Shown here: positions 26,036-33,972 of the stretch, in pieces | Layout of the letters: each line of letters opens with the position of its first letter | Position numbering within the stretch: position 1 is the stretch's first letter | Assembly: GCA_028288305.1 (NCBI GenBank) | Contig: JAQBOA010000046.1 | Span: forward strand, 1-62,570 | Reading direction: 5' to 3' | DNA length: 62,570 nt | Source: Mucilaginibacter sp. | Lineage (GTDB): Bacteria > Bacteroidota > Bacteroidia > Sphingobacteriales > Sphingobacteriaceae | Translations under genes and position numbers: made by a program | The notes under the pieces: model-generated | The model's database searches: none | What the model was told of the DNA's origin: nothing | The model's input: only the letters and a program-made list of their open reading frames with translations

Positions 26036-26121
26036 AGAATAACATGCTTTAAGGCAGAGAAATTATTTAAACATAATAGTTTTTATTATGTTGCTTCATA
26101 TATTAACTTAACCATTATAGC

Positions 26122-26361
26122 ATGAAACGAATCAAATTTTTTATTGCGTTGGCATTAATAGCTTTTAGCTTTCAATTTGCGAAGGCAGGCGTTATTAACG
26201 CAACTGTTAAATCAGCACTTTTACAGGTCCGGTTACCACCACCGCCTCCGCGGCCTCCATCACCATTTCACAGACATCACCGGCATTACAGACGTCATCA
26301 TCATATTAATATACGTTTGCCAAAACCTCCGCCACCCCCACCTCCCCCGCGCCGTCCGTAA
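26122..26361 (+). CDS. Short secreted Pro/His/Arg-rich peptide
   Basis: A 79-residue ORF with an ATG and a good signal peptide (MKRIKFFIALALIAFSFQFA, cleavage after AKA). The mature part is about 56 residues. It starts GVINATVKSALLQVRL and then becomes PPPPPRPPSPFHRHHRHYRR, followed by HHH and a second Pro run ending RRP. The composition suggests an extended, highly basic polypeptide that could bind metal (His), anionic polymers or membranes. No family recognised. It follows the esterase after 86 bp. Low complexity makes homology inference unsafe, but signal peptide plus compact ORF support a real gene. Confidence 0.6.
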   Translation: MKRIKFFIALALIAFSFQFAKAGVINATVKSALLQVRLPPPPPRPPSPFHRHHRHYRRHHHINIRLPKPPPPPPPPRRP

Positions 26362-26810
26362 TTAGGTGAGCGCGGGTTATTTTTCTAATATAATTTACAG
26401 TAATTTTCTATTATAATTCCGTGTCGTGATTACTTTCATGGTGCGGAATTACTGTCTATGTCTTATTTTTCAAATCTGATTTTCAACAGTTTCCGTATTA
26501 TTTTTTAATTATTAAGTAAATAAGTAAACCTATCTGCATTTTTGCCCGTAAAAGCAATCAAAAATTTCGGGATAATCAACGGTTTAATCGTTGATCCGGA
26601 TAATAAATTAACAATGAGAGCCATAATGGATACTGCTTTTTAAAGCAAGACGTTATGTAACAAAATAATTGTTAAATGGTTATCCTAATATAAATAAAAA
26701 TGCAACAACCTTGCACCACTTTTTATTAGCCTGTTAATTTAAAATAGGATAAACTAAAAAGTTTAGTTGCTTAAATGTTAAAACAGAACACAGCGTTTGA
26801 ATAAGCAGAT
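26362..26810. other. 449-bp gap, no gene seen
   Basis: No plausible ORF. It contains one weak hairpin, TAATTCCG (26414-26421) with CGGAATTA (26444-26451), that may end the transcript of the Pro/His-rich peptide gene. The rest is AT-rich leader DNA of the PorP/SprF gene. Confidence 0.5.
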
Positions 26811-27740
26811 ATGATTAGATTGAATAACGGAAAAAAAACACTGGTAATAATATTTAGTTTGTTCTTGCTGGTAACAACAGGCCTTAATGTAAAAGCCCAG
26901 CAACAAGGCTTCTTCTTTAATCAGTATATGGATAACCTGACACCATTTAATCCAGCTTATTCGCTGCTTGATAAGTCAGGATCAGTAAATACAATGGCAC
27001 GTAAACAATGGATTGGGATTAATGGTGCTCCAACTTCTTTCCTGATTAACGGGAACCTTCCACTGGAATCGATCAATGGAGCGGCAGGACTCATTGTAAT
27101 GAACAATCAGTTTGCAATAGAACAGCAAACCGAAGTAAATGCCTATTTTGCAAAAGCGGTACAGGTTGGGTTGAATGATTATTTAGCGGTATCATTAAAT
27201 GCCGGTGTAAGAAATTACGTAGCCAATTATTCTTCATTAGATTCAACAGATCCTACATTTAGAAACGATGTAAGAGAAACAAAACCAAACATAGGTTTTG
27301 GGGTAATGTATTATACCGACTGGTATTACCTGGGTGTATCGGTACCTGAATTAACCATAACCAGTTTGGGCACAGCATCCGTACAAAATAACACCAATTT
27401 CCGAAATCATTATTACTTTTCCGGGGCATTGATAACTCAAACAAGCGAGGATATAAAATTTAAACCTGCTTTATTACTTTCCTATCAAAACGGGGTACCC
27501 CTAACAGCAAATATATCCGGAACATTTTATATGAAAGAGACACTTGGCCTGGGCATAAATTATGGTACCGATAATGAAATGGCAGGCATCCTTAGCATAA
27601 ACATTAATAATTTTCATTTAGGATACAGTTACCAGTTTTCAACCTCTTCAACCGCCCTTGGCCGTGTTAATATACCCACACATGAGGTTACACTTGGCTT
27701 TCGTTTTGGTAAAGGATCACTAACTCCTAAATTATTATAG
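26811..27740 (+). CDS. PorP/SprF-family outer-membrane protein
   Basis: A 309-residue protein with a signal peptide ending near VKAQ. The start of the mature part, QGFFFNQYMDNLTPFNPAYS, is the family hallmark (FNQYM...NPA), followed by alternating beta-strands and a final strand region (HEVTLGFRFGKG). PorP/SprF proteins are outer-membrane beta-barrels tied to the type IX secretion system and to surface attachment of secreted adhesins. They are often encoded next to a giant adhesin gene; none is present here, so this is an orphan copy. The client is unknown. Confidence 0.88.
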   Translation: MIRLNNGKKTLVIIFSLFLLVTTGLNVKAQQQGFFFNQYMDNLTPFNPAYSLLDKSGSVNTMARKQWIGINGAPTSFLINGNLPLESINGAAGLIVMNNQFAIEQQTEVNAYFAKAVQVGLNDYLAVSLNAGVRNYVANYSSLDSTDPTFRNDVRETKPNIGFGVMYYTDWYYLGVSVPELTITSLGTASVQNNTNFRNHYYFSGALITQTSEDIKFKPALLLSYQNGVPLTANISGTFYMKETLGLGINYGTDNEMAGILSININNFHLGYSYQFSTSSTALGRVNIPTHEVTLGFRFGKGSLTPKLL

Positions 27741-27834
27741 AATAGAATTTTATCATAATATTTAATGTAATTGATAACATCGTCGCTTAATATTTCTATT
27801 TTGCGGATTATTAACCAATTATACCTAAGTAATT

Positions 27835-29163
27835 ATGAGAAATAATTCTGTCCTTGCGTGGTCAGTGGTTGTGGCATTAGGCGGCTTTCTTTTTGGCTTT
27901 GACACTGCAGTAATATCCGGCGCCGAAAAATCTATCCAGCAATTCTGGCATCTTTCTGTGTTTGAACACGGCCTAACCATTTCAATCGCATTAATCGGAA
28001 CAGTTATTGGATCATTACTTGGTTCAAGGCCGTCAGACCGGTTTGGCAGAAAGAATACCCTTTATTTTGTAGCTATAGCTTACTTATTAGCTTCTTTGGG
28101 TACAGCTCTGGCTGATAATTGGTATGTTTTTTTAGTTTTTCGTTTTTTAGGCGGATTAGGGGTTGGCGCATCTTCAGTTACTGCTCCTATATATATATCC
28201 GAAATTTCTCCTGCTAACCGCCGCGGCCGTCTTGTGGGTCTATTTCAGTTCAATATTGTTTTAGGGATTTTAATTTCCTATTTATCAAATTTCCTGCTAA
28301 GCCAGGTAGGAGGAGCTTCATGGAGATGGATGTTAGGTGTACAGGCATTCCCTGCATTTATTTTCCTCATATTAATTTGGTTTATACCTGAAAGTCCACG
28401 ATGGCTGATCCTGAAAAAGGGTGCAACAGAAAAAGCATTGCGAATATTAAAAATTATCAATCCTTTAAATTGTGATGAAGAGTTGGTTTCTATACAAAAT
28501 TCAACACTTGATAATGGTAGTCACAAAGGCGAATCTCTTTTTTCAGGTAAATATAACTATCCTATTATACTAGCAGTGCTTATTGCTTTCTTTAACCAGG
28601 TATCGGGTATTAATGCCATTATATATTATGCTCCAAGGATTTTTGAAATGGCTGGTTTAGGCGCACACTCTTCCTTATTATCAACGGTAGGTATTGGATT
28701 AATCAATTTTATCTTTACACTTTTAGCAATTAACATCATAGATAAAGTGGGCCGAAAGGTATTGATGCTGATTGGCTCGGTAGGTCTAATCTGTTCACTG
28801 TTCCTGGTGGCATTTACTTTTTATTCCAAAAACTTCAGCGGCTATGCCATACCCATTTATATGATGATGTTCATTGCATTTTTTGCTTTTTCACAGGGGG
28901 CGGTTATCTGGGTATTTATTTCTGAGATTTTTCCTAACCAGGTACGTGCTAAAGGACAAACACTCGGCAGTTCAACACACTGGATCATGGCAGCAATTAT
29001 AGCCTTTAGCTTTCCCTATTTTGCCGAAACACTTGGCGGCGCAGTCGTTTTTACCTTTTTTGGCTCCATGATGGTATTGCAGCTCATTTTTGTTTGGCGC
29101 TTTATGCCCGAAACAAAAGGAAAATCATTGGAGCAAATAGAAACCAATATAGTAATGCATTAA
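27835..29163 (+). CDS. Sugar porter (MFS, XylE/GLUT-like)
   Basis: A 442-residue, 12-helix sugar transporter of the inner membrane. Family signatures are all present: GGFLFGFDTAVISG in helix 1, DRFGRKNTLY after helix 2, ISEISPANRRGRL after helix 4, PESPRWLI before the central loop, QVSGINAIIYYAPRIF in helix 7, DKVGRK after helix 8 and PETKGKSLEQIE at the end. Such proteins act as proton-linked or facilitated monosaccharide importers. The neighbours do not specify the sugar. The gene stands alone with an ATG at 27835. Confidence 0.93.
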   Translation: MRNNSVLAWSVVVALGGFLFGFDTAVISGAEKSIQQFWHLSVFEHGLTISIALIGTVIGSLLGSRPSDRFGRKNTLYFVAIAYLLASLGTALADNWYVFLVFRFLGGLGVGASSVTAPIYISEISPANRRGRLVGLFQFNIVLGILISYLSNFLLSQVGGASWRWMLGVQAFPAFIFLILIWFIPESPRWLILKKGATEKALRILKIINPLNCDEELVSIQNSTLDNGSHKGESLFSGKYNYPIILAVLIAFFNQVSGINAIIYYAPRIFEMAGLGAHSSLLSTVGIGLINFIFTLLAINIIDKVGRKVLMLIGSVGLICSLFLVAFTFYSKNFSGYAIPIYMMMFIAFFAFSQGAVIWVFISEIFPNQVRAKGQTLGSSTHWIMAAIIAFSFPYFAETLGGAVVFTFFGSMMVLQLIFVWRFMPETKGKSLEQIETNIVMH

Positions 29164-29281
29164 TCGGTTTTATACTGTTTAGTGAAGCGTAAGTTAGGTG
29201 AGTAAATCTACCGACATGCTATTAACAATTAAGTTACTTGTATTAAACATCATTGATTCCTAATAATTGCATTTTTACAAA

Positions 29282-29794
29282 ATGGAATTATTAGGAAGTG
29301 TTTTTACTTTAAGGGAGTGGCAATCCGGTGATGAACAATCTTTACAGGAACAAGCTAATAATAAAAATATTTCATGCTATTTACTTGACAGGTTTCCCTA
29401 CCCATATACTATGGATGATGCTAAAAAATATGTTTCAAGTCATCAAAACCAAAATCCGCTAACCAATTTTGCTATCATTATTAATTATAAGGTTGCAGGT
29501 GGAATTGAATTTAAACCCGGAAAGGATATTTACAGAAAGAATGCTTTATTAGGATACTGGCTGGGTCAGACATTTTGGAGCCTTGGCATAATGACCGAAG
29601 CTGTTAAATTAATAACGAGCTATGCTTTTGAAAATTTTGATATAATACGCATGCAGGCAAATGTAAATGCAAATAACCCCGCATCAATGCGTGTATTGGA
29701 AAAAGCAGGTTTTCAAAAGGAAGGCGTTTTGAAAAGGGCCATTGTAAAATACGGGGAAGTAATAGACGAACATTTATATGCCCTGGTTAAATAA
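29282..29794 (+). CDS. GNAT N-acetyltransferase (RimJ/RimL type)
   Basis: A 170-residue acetyltransferase starting at the ATG at 29282; an upstream TTG at 29267 is less likely. It shows the RimJ/RimL pattern: an early FTLREWQSGDEQ, the strand LLGYWLGQTFWSLGIMTEAV with an acetyl-CoA pyrophosphate-binding segment lacking the usual Q/R-x-x-G-x-G/A, and the C-terminal NANNPASMRVLEKAGFQKEG. The last motif is strongly diagnostic. It would transfer acetyl from acetyl-CoA to a protein N-terminus or small amine; the substrate is unknown. It stands alone before a convergent gene pair. Confidence 0.85.
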   Translation: MELLGSVFTLREWQSGDEQSLQEQANNKNISCYLLDRFPYPYTMDDAKKYVSSHQNQNPLTNFAIIINYKVAGGIEFKPGKDIYRKNALLGYWLGQTFWSLGIMTEAVKLITSYAFENFDIIRMQANVNANNPASMRVLEKAGFQKEGVLKRAIVKYGEVIDEHLYALVK

Positions 29795-29905
29795 TCAAGC
29801 AATATAAATCCATCATTTAAAAACTGGTAACAATACAAAGTAGTTTCCCTTATACGCTTATACCAAGCCATTCAACAATTATAATATGAGAGGCAATGGA
29901 GTTTC

Positions 29906-30148
29906 CTATAAATTTTTCTTATCAGCCTCAGTTGTTTTGGATAACAGATAATACGTTATACGTGGACAATCCCTGGGAAGCAAATAGTTATGTAATAAAT
30001 TGCCTGAAATTGCATAGACAACATTTTCGCTAATGTTCTCAAAATGCGACGGCGACGTCCTTGGCTCAAATATTTTTATACCCGGTTCTTCGCTAATACG
30101 AAAGAGCCTTTCATAATTCTTTAAAAAATCCTGATGATTTGATTGCAT
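29906..30148 (-). CDS. Truncated DUF6886-like protein
   Basis: An 80-residue ORF whose residues 13-67 read RLFRISEEPGIKIFEPR, then SENVVYAISGNLLHNYLLPR and DCPRITYY. This resembles the N-terminal portion of DUF6886 proteins, which are about 160-180 residues long; the C-terminal half is missing because of a stop at 29906. It overlaps the end of the upstream GNAT gene by 38 bp. It may be a degraded gene or a short variant. I name the family from memory of its SEEP and PRDCPR motifs, so confidence is moderate. Confidence 0.5.
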   Translation of the reverse strand: MQSNHQDFLKNYERLFRISEEPGIKIFEPRTSPSHFENISENVVYAISGNLLHNYLLPRDCPRITYYLLSKTTEADKKNL

Positions 30149-30560
30149 AACCCATTTTTTGATAAAATATATGCGCTACCTTTCGTTCTCCACGATTACC
30201 GCTGCTTATTACAACATTATCAGCTCCCTGTTCAAGCGCCCATTCTTCGGATGCTTTAATTAATAATTTTCCTATTCCCTTGTTGCGGATGGTCTTTTTT
30301 ACTACAAATGAAATTACACGGACATATTTTCCGCTTCTTTCAAAAGAAAGTCCTCTCATCAAGCCCGAAAACCCAACAATTTCATTATTCAAGAGAGCAA
30401 CAATTGTGCGATAGTCTGGATGCGAAAAAATGTTTTTTAATTTGTTTCGCATTTCGCTAACGGAGGTAGGGTAACCCAGATCAGCCATTAGTAAAGCAAT
30501 GGTTTCAACATCGCCTTCATGAGCGTCCCTGATGTAAACTTCATCTGTTAATGGCATCAT
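30111..30560 (-). CDS. GNAT N-acetyltransferase
   Basis: A 149-residue acetyltransferase starting at ATG 30560 (MMPLTDEVYIRDAHEGD). The acetyl-CoA-binding motif A, VISFVVKKTIRNKGIGKLL, contains R-N-K-G-I-G, matching the Q/R-x-x-G-x-G signature. It is followed by ALEQGADNVVISSGNRGERK and a terminal FYQKMGYA typical of the fold. It lies 11 bp from the methyltransferase stop and overlaps the DUF6886-like ORF, so the three minus-strand genes may form one transcription unit. Substrate not indicated. Confidence 0.85.
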   Translation of the reverse strand: MMPLTDEVYIRDAHEGDVETIALLMADLGYPTSVSEMRNKLKNIFSHPDYRTIVALLNNEIVGFSGLMRGLSFERSGKYVRVISFVVKKTIRNKGIGKLLIKASEEWALEQGADNVVISSGNRGERKVAHIFYQKMGYAIKSSGFFKEL

Positions 30561-30571
30561 CAAAGAATTAT

Positions 30572-31369
30572 TTATTTTTCCTTTTCAGCAATGATAAAAA
30601 GATAATCGCCTGAATCATTATCAAATTTTGACTGGATGCCCTTAAACTCGCCTGTCTTTATGTCCTTATAAAGGGAAGACAAGCCACTATTTACTTCCTC
30701 AATATTTGACAATACTGAAAATGAGGAAATTCCTTTTCTTATTGTTTCGTCAAAATAAAGCTCAGGCCGGTTTTTTCCAACGTACAAAAAACAATCCTTT
30801 AAATTATCTTTAACAAAGTATTTTTCGGTAGCCCTAATGACAAAACCGGCGTTTGTGGCAGCGTTTTTTATAGTTTCGAAAGAAGGCATCTGCTTAATAG
30901 CGTCTTTTAGCGTTTTAGGGAAATAATAATTAATCCAATACCCCTGCATTTGTTCGGGAGTGGAAGTAAAGAATACAATTTTCCCATTTCCCTTTAACAC
31001 CCTGTACAGTTCCTTAAAAGCCTTTTCAATATCCGTCCAATGATGAATAGTAAGCGTGGCAATACAGCCATCAAACATATTGCCATCTGCCGGGATTTGT
31101 TCTGCCTGACCTATAAGCCAATTTATTTCCTGGTTTTGGGACTTAGCTGTATTTAACATTTTTTTGGAGGGTTCAACACCATAAAAATTGAGCCCTTTAT
31201 TTGCTAAAGCTATAGTGTAGTTTCCAGTTCCGCAACCCATGTCAAGATATAATTGATTTGTTTTAGGCGATAAAAATTGAAAGAGTCTTTCAGCGATATA
31301 TGGGTCGGCCTGCCTGGTAGAATTATATTCCAAACCGATATTGTTGTATAAAGTATTGCTGTCACTCAT
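30572..31369 (-). CDS. Class I SAM-dependent methyltransferase
   Basis: A 265-residue protein with a Methyltransf_11/25-type domain in its first 150 residues. SAM-binding motif I is YLDMGCGTGNYTIAL (about 41-55), the acidic ribose contact follows in FYGVEPSKKML, then IGQAEQIP and the motif IV/V region FDGCIATLTIHHW. The C-terminal 110 residues are variable and may bind the substrate. Ubiquinone/malonyl-ACP methyltransferase-like proteins share this layout, but no specific substrate can be assigned. First gene of a possible three-gene unit with the GNAT. Confidence 0.85.
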   Translation of the reverse strand: MSDSNTLYNNIGLEYNSTRQADPYIAERLFQFLSPKTNQLYLDMGCGTGNYTIALANKGLNFYGVEPSKKMLNTAKSQNQEINWLIGQAEQIPADGNMFDGCIATLTIHHWTDIEKAFKELYRVLKGNGKIVFFTSTPEQMQGYWINYYFPKTLKDAIKQMPSFETIKNAATNAGFVIRATEKYFVKDNLKDCFLYVGKNRPELYFDETIRKGISSFSVLSNIEEVNSGLSSLYKDIKTGEFKGIQSKFDNDSGDYLFIIAEKEK

Positions 31370-31443
31370 ATTTCAATATTTAAATATCGTGTTTTGCTAT
31401 TGAGTTTTTAGAATTTAAAGAAAATGACAATATTGTATAACAG

Positions 31444-32265
31444 TTACTCTAAAAATTTCTTTTTCAGCAAAGCAATTTTCTGGTCATCAAGGCCAATCTG
31501 AGTTTTTAAATAATTATCCACAGAACCATATTGTTTAGTAATTTCGGTAAAGGTTGCATCAAGATATTCCTTTTTTGCCGCCATCATTGATTTTGCAACA
31601 TCTTTATCAACATGCATATATTTTCCCATCTGTGCCATAGCTTTAACATTCTCAGCGTTTCTGTAATAATTTGTTGCCTCATAATCGGCAATAATAGTAT
31701 CATAGGGTACACCAAGACTATACAGTAATAATGCAGCAGCAATACCTGTTCTGTCTTTTCCGGCGGTACAATGGAAAACTAAACCTTGATCGGCGGGTAA
31801 ATCCAATAGTTTATTAAAAAAAGGCTTATAACGATCTGCCAAAGAATCTATCCGACTGTAAAAAGTCATGATTAATGAGTCGCCTCCTTTGCCTTTAATA
31901 GTTGCCATACTCTTCATCATGCTTCCCACGTTATTGCTGCCGGCAGGGCATAAGATATAGTCGGTACCTGGGTTAAGCTTATCAGGCGCCTGTGCCGATT
32001 CCTGACGGCCTCTTAAATCAACATCATAAGTAATTTTCCTGTCCTTTAGTACGGCCAGATCAGCATTCGTTAATTTGCTGATATCCGCACTGCGGTATAT
32101 TTCATTCCATTTAACATGGTGGCCATCCTTGGTTTCGTAACCACCAAGGTCCCTGAAATTAGCGGCGCCCTGTAAAATCACGTGTCGTTTTACACTATCA
32201 GCTACCTGTGCATAAGAAGCTGATAAAACTCCTATGGCAATAAAAAATAAAAGACCTTTTTTCAT
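31444..32265 (-). CDS. Exported tyrosine-phosphatase-like enzyme (PtpB/Y_phosphatase3 type)
   Basis: A 273-residue protein with a signal peptide (MKKGLLFFIAIGVLSASYAQ) and the phosphatase signature HCTAGKDRTG (about 167-176), where Cys and Arg of C-x5-R form the catalytic loop. Early blocks GAANFRDLGGYETKDG and YRSADISKLTNADL are typical of the PF13350 family that includes the mycobacterial PtpB. These enzymes accept phosphotyrosine and, in some cases, phosphoinositides. Being periplasmic and directly after a SusC/SusD pair, it may dephosphorylate an imported molecule (inference). An intrinsic terminator lies between susD and this gene, so expression may be lower or separate. Confidence 0.85.
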   Translation of the reverse strand: MKKGLLFFIAIGVLSASYAQVADSVKRHVILQGAANFRDLGGYETKDGHHVKWNEIYRSADISKLTNADLAVLKDRKITYDVDLRGRQESAQAPDKLNPGTDYILCPAGSNNVGSMMKSMATIKGKGGDSLIMTFYSRIDSLADRYKPFFNKLLDLPADQGLVFHCTAGKDRTGIAAALLLYSLGVPYDTIIADYEATNYYRNAENVKAMAQMGKYMHVDKDVAKSMMAAKKEYLDATFTEITKQYGSVDNYLKTQIGLDDQKIALLKKKFLE

Positions 32266-32276
32266 GATATTATAAA

Positions 32277-32314
32277 TTAAAAAAGCAGGGGTACTTAAAG
32301 TAAGTTCCCCTGCT
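32277..32314 (-). terminator. Intrinsic terminator between SusD-like and phosphatase genes
   Basis: On the minus strand the stem AGCAGGGG/CCCCTGCT (32284-32291 with 32307-32314) has a 15-nt loop and is followed by six Ts. It lies between the SusD stop and the phosphatase start, and should end or attenuate the SusCD transcript. Confidence 0.8.
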
Positions 32315-32333
32315 GTAATTTTTAAAAATTTAT

Positions 32334-33947
32334 TTATTTGGTTAACCAGGTATCTTTGGTTATATCATCAGTACCGCCAAACTGTGAAGTTATGGCTGCA
32401 TTGTAATTTGTTGGATTATAAGCCGCTTCATTTGCAGGATATAACCAACGACGAGGTATTAAGTTATTTGCTGTTCCGATACCGGGACCGCCCTGGCTCC
32501 ATGCAGGTATGCCGTTTGGATATGTGCTACTAACTGATCTTCTCCATTGATAAAATGATTCAAAACCAGAATTTAGAAACATAGCAACATAACGCTGAGT
32601 AAAAATTTGAGCAAGCCCGTTAGCGTTGTCTCCGGCGTAAGCAACATTGGCCATAAACTGTGGAATATTAACTGTAGCTGTACCCAATGTTTTACCAGTA
32701 AGATCAGTAATATTTAATGTTTGACCGTTTGATATGCCATATAAAGCTAAAGAAGCATTGATTCCGCTATTGTACCATGTTGTTGAACTCTGCCCTGTTA
32801 TCCAGCCTCTATTGATTGCTTCAGCTATGTTGAAACACATTTCTGAATAACCTATAAAAACAAAGGGTTCAGCATTTGCGCCGGAATAAGCTGCTGGCAA
32901 AGAAAAATAACGAAGATAATTAGCATATGAATACTGACCTGCGGCAGCGTTTGAAAGTAAAACTGATACAGTAACATTATCGTCAGCGCCTACATATGCT
33001 GTAAAATCACTTGGCAATTTACCAGCTGCTATTTGTTGAGGTGCAGGGGTAGATACAACATAAATGCGTGGGTCCTGGTTGGTTGTGGTAGCCGTTACAT
33101 ATGGTAAGCCCATGCTTCCAAAGTTATCATATGGCTGTAAACCCAGGTTAACTGTAGCATATGGGTTAAAAGTTTGATTGTATTTATATACCAGGTTGTC
33201 CGCATTACTTGTCATTATAGGGTAAGTAGCCGGGTTATTTATGATATTTGCAAACTTAGCAGGAATATTAAGATCAGCATTATCAGTAGCTCTTTTGCTT
33301 AAGCTAATTAATACTCTTAATGTATAAGTATTTATTACTTTCTGCCATTGCAGGTAAGTAAGGCCATATACATCACCTGCATCTAAAACTTTGCTGCCAT
33401 TTGCGGCTGCTAACGGAGCCAAAATAGTGTTGGCGTTATCAAGCATAGCAAGGGCGTTTTTGTAAACGTCATGCTGGGTATCGTATGCCGGCGTCAATAC
33501 AGATGCATTACCAGCTTGTGAAAAAGGAATATCACCAACCCTTTGTGACAGCCAGATACCTGCGTAAGCTTTAAAAAATTGACTTAATGCATAATATTTA
33601 TTGGTTGTATTGCCTAACTGGGTAGTAGACTGTGCTTGCAAAGCTATGGCGTATTTTAAAATGTCATAACTATCTTCCGTATTACCAAAGGCATAGTTAT
33701 TATTTCCAAAGTAATAAGTATAGTTAGCTAAAATATACTGTTCATACTTGGAATCAGTTGAAAATGGCTGCTCGTCATTCCTTATCAATTTTGCTGTAAG
33801 GTGATTAAGTATTAACGAAGCAGGAACAACAGCAGTTGATGCTGCCACATTGGGATTATTTACCAGGTCACCTTTCTGACATCCGGTTATAGAGACCATG
33901 CCTATTGTTAACAATAGGGCAAATGGGGTAAATGATTTTAATTTCAT
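32334..33947 (-). CDS. SusD/RagB-family surface lipoprotein
   Basis: A 537-residue lipoprotein: signal followed by lipobox SITGC (Cys about 23), then the SusD-like_2 pattern. The visible segments are YALSQFFKAYAGIWLSQRVG for the helical TPR-like part, PAYDTQHDVYKNALAMLDNA, and the C-terminal RYVAMFLNSGFESFYQWRRS and IPRRWLYPANEAAYN. SusD-like proteins sit on the SusC transporter as a substrate-binding lid. The gene starts 25 bp after the SusC stop. The ligand is unknown, since no glycoside hydrolase is in this operon. Confidence 0.93.
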   Translation of the reverse strand: MKLKSFTPFALLLTIGMVSITGCQKGDLVNNPNVAASTAVVPASLILNHLTAKLIRNDEQPFSTDSKYEQYILANYTYYFGNNNYAFGNTEDSYDILKYAIALQAQSTTQLGNTTNKYYALSQFFKAYAGIWLSQRVGDIPFSQAGNASVLTPAYDTQHDVYKNALAMLDNANTILAPLAAANGSKVLDAGDVYGLTYLQWQKVINTYTLRVLISLSKRATDNADLNIPAKFANIINNPATYPIMTSNADNLVYKYNQTFNPYATVNLGLQPYDNFGSMGLPYVTATTTNQDPRIYVVSTPAPQQIAAGKLPSDFTAYVGADDNVTVSVLLSNAAAGQYSYANYLRYFSLPAAYSGANAEPFVFIGYSEMCFNIAEAINRGWITGQSSTTWYNSGINASLALYGISNGQTLNITDLTGKTLGTATVNIPQFMANVAYAGDNANGLAQIFTQRYVAMFLNSGFESFYQWRRSVSSTYPNGIPAWSQGGPGIGTANNLIPRRWLYPANEAAYNPTNYNAAITSQFGGTDDITKDTWLTK

Positions 33948-33972
33948 AATTTTCTTTTTATCGATTAAACAA

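Noticed and set aside
26177..26365. Alternative-frame ORF inside the Pro/His-rich peptide gene
   Set aside because: It overlaps the signal-peptide-bearing frame and lacks a signal peptide or domain; the open frame follows from the biased composition.
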